From Conidiobolus incongruus B7586 (lineage: Eukaryota > Entomophthoromycota > Entomophthoromycetes > Entomophthorales > Conidiobolaceae): DNA of 10,057 nucleotides. Location of the stretch: assembly GCA_000697335.1 (NCBI GenBank), contig JNEM01006531.1, positions 1-10,057 on the forward strand. The letters run 5' to 3'. The position numbers and the translations under genes are program-made. Positions 8,504-10,057 of the stretch are shown here, piece by piece (position 1 is the stretch's first letter; every line of letters begins with the position of its first letter). The notes beneath the pieces are model-generated. The model searched no databases, was not told the origin of the DNA, and worked only from the letters and a program-made list of their open reading frames with translations.

Positions 8504-10057
8504 TTATAAATATCAATCTTGTTATAATTTATATTTGATTTATTAATATAACATTAATTCACTTGATTCAAATTTGTTCTTTGAAATACATTAAAAATAT
8601 GAGCTATACTATTGAATATATTGATTATCTATTAAATTCTAGATAAATTCAAATTATAAATATTACCTGATTTAGACATAGATATATAATATTTAAAATT
8701 AGAAACAATAATTATAATATCTGGTTTAATATCTAGTAATAATCACTTTGTTTGAGTTCAATAAAATATTATTATTTTTCACTTTAATATATATATATTA
8801 TATAATTTATTTTTCCAAATTTTATTACTATTTTATTTTAAATAAAAACTATTGATCAAAATTAATTTATTCAAAAATATGACATTCTTGATTAAATATA
8901 TTTTAATAAAATATCGTTTTTTTTTCTAAGTAATATGCCTTTATAATTTATTAATCCAGGCTCAAAATGTGCTATTATAAGGTTCTAATAATAGAATATA
9001 ATAGAAGTTGCATCAAACATTTATCAATTGGAGTTGTCTATTAAAATTTACCTATATTTGGATACCCAATTTTTATATACCTTAAATTTCTTATAGACAA
9101 TTAAATGATAAGTTTTAAAAATCCAAACAATTTCGAATATATTCAAACATAATTCGTTTGTAATTCTTGAATTATATTGAATAATCAGATCATTTTAGAT
9201 ATCAATATAAGCCACTAGAACTCTAAACCAGTAAAAAAAATCATGAATTGAAAGGAACTTGTTGATATTACTTGATTTGTTATATTCTCCTGATCTCGTT
9301 TCCTGTAATTATTTTAGATTTTATGGATTCCAACTATCTTATAGGTTATAAATTTTTAATTTAACTCAATTGAATAAAAATTAGAGACCTATAATTTCAG
9401 TTATAAATAAAAAAGGAGAATTTCGTGGAGTTATATATTAGGCTAAAACATGGGCTAAGATAATTTTCAATAATGAAAACTCCTTGTTTTATTATATAAC
9501 GATTTATTATATTTGAAATTCAATTAATAATAAAGATTTAAAAATAAATAATCATTATTTAATGCCTAATCAAATAAAATTGATTAATTTTAATTGAACC
9601 TAATGAGCCAAGTTGATTTGAATATAATATTTAATAATTACAAAAACTATAAACTATCAGAATTTGAAATAAAATTTAATAGAAAGATGCTTGGAGTTTG
9701 TTCAATGTATTTGATTCTATATTATCATATCTTTAATCAAAATAATAGCCAAATAAAAAAAATATTCAATTAAAATATTTTATTATAAAAATTTAAATTA
9801 TTATTTAATTATCATTTTAGTATTAATATAAAAATTAAGTAATGGCATAATTTTAAAATTAAAATTAAATAAATAAATTAATAAATAATATAAAATTAAT
9901 AGTCTTTTTTATTATTAATAACATTTTTCTATACTTTTGGTAAGTTTTTAATATTAAAAAATAGTTTTTTATTAAAGATCAAAATTTAATATTTTACAAA
10001 CTATTACCATAGAATCAAAGAAATGGGAAATCTTTTAATTTCACATTTTTTAAACAT

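Larger units (their letters stand above)
4200..10057. other. AT-rich gene-free right flank
   Basis: About 5.9 kb in which no long open frame, intron-exon pattern, RNA gene or terminal repeat can be recognised. Sampled lines range from about 8% GC (5281-5340) to 18% (8881-8940). Single-base runs stay at nine or fewer, for example T runs at 8001-8009 and 8917-8925. It contains small simple repeats and islands near 4745-4880 and 6481-6545. It may be long intergenic DNA or old repeats decayed past recognition. Confidence 0.7.

Noticed and set aside
4200-10057. Replication-origin (ARS-like) motifs and repeat-induced point mutation.
   Set aside because: A/T-only motifs occur by chance throughout such DNA. 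A rough look at one line showed no clear TpA excess over ApT, and no duplicated element was found to compare.

Overview
The window holds one intact protein-coding gene set in extremely AT-rich DNA. That gene, at 2268-3974 on the minus strand, encodes a fungal Zn2Cys6 (Gal4-type) transcription factor of 568 residues. The zinc cluster, the fungal-specific transcription-factor domain, TATA and CCAAT promoter elements and a eukaryotic-style short leader all point to a fungal nuclear genome. Hand counts of single 60-base lines give about 33-58% GC inside the gene and about 8-18% in typical flanking lines. The lack of introns, the very AT-rich flanks and single-base runs of at most about 9 suggest a compact-gene, AT-rich fungus. 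An early-diverging lineage such as an entomophthoralean or mucoromycote is my guess only; nothing here fixes the species.

Layout. 1-2000 is AT-rich, with no convincing gene and one slightly GC-enriched island near 1321-1508. 2003-2227 is a compositionally gene-like stretch whose plus strand carries an open frame with one internal stop and three leucine-rich-repeat-like motifs. It may be the decayed 3' end of another gene, converging on the transcription factor. 2268-3974 is the transcription factor. 3975-4176 is its promoter, with a TATA box, an 8-base palindrome and facing CCAAT boxes. From about 4200 to the end there is roughly 5.9 kb of AT-rich DNA with simple repeats and a few small GC-richer islands (4745-4880, 6481-6545) but no recognisable gene.

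The reading frame of the factor stays open back to 4043, but no ATG lies upstream of 3974. The extra 23 codons cover the TATA box and are almost certainly promoter, not protein. With a single regulator and no neighbouring enzymes or transporters, the window does not show which pathway the factor controls. I found no RNA gene, mobile element, CRISPR array or undescribed multi-gene system that I can support.
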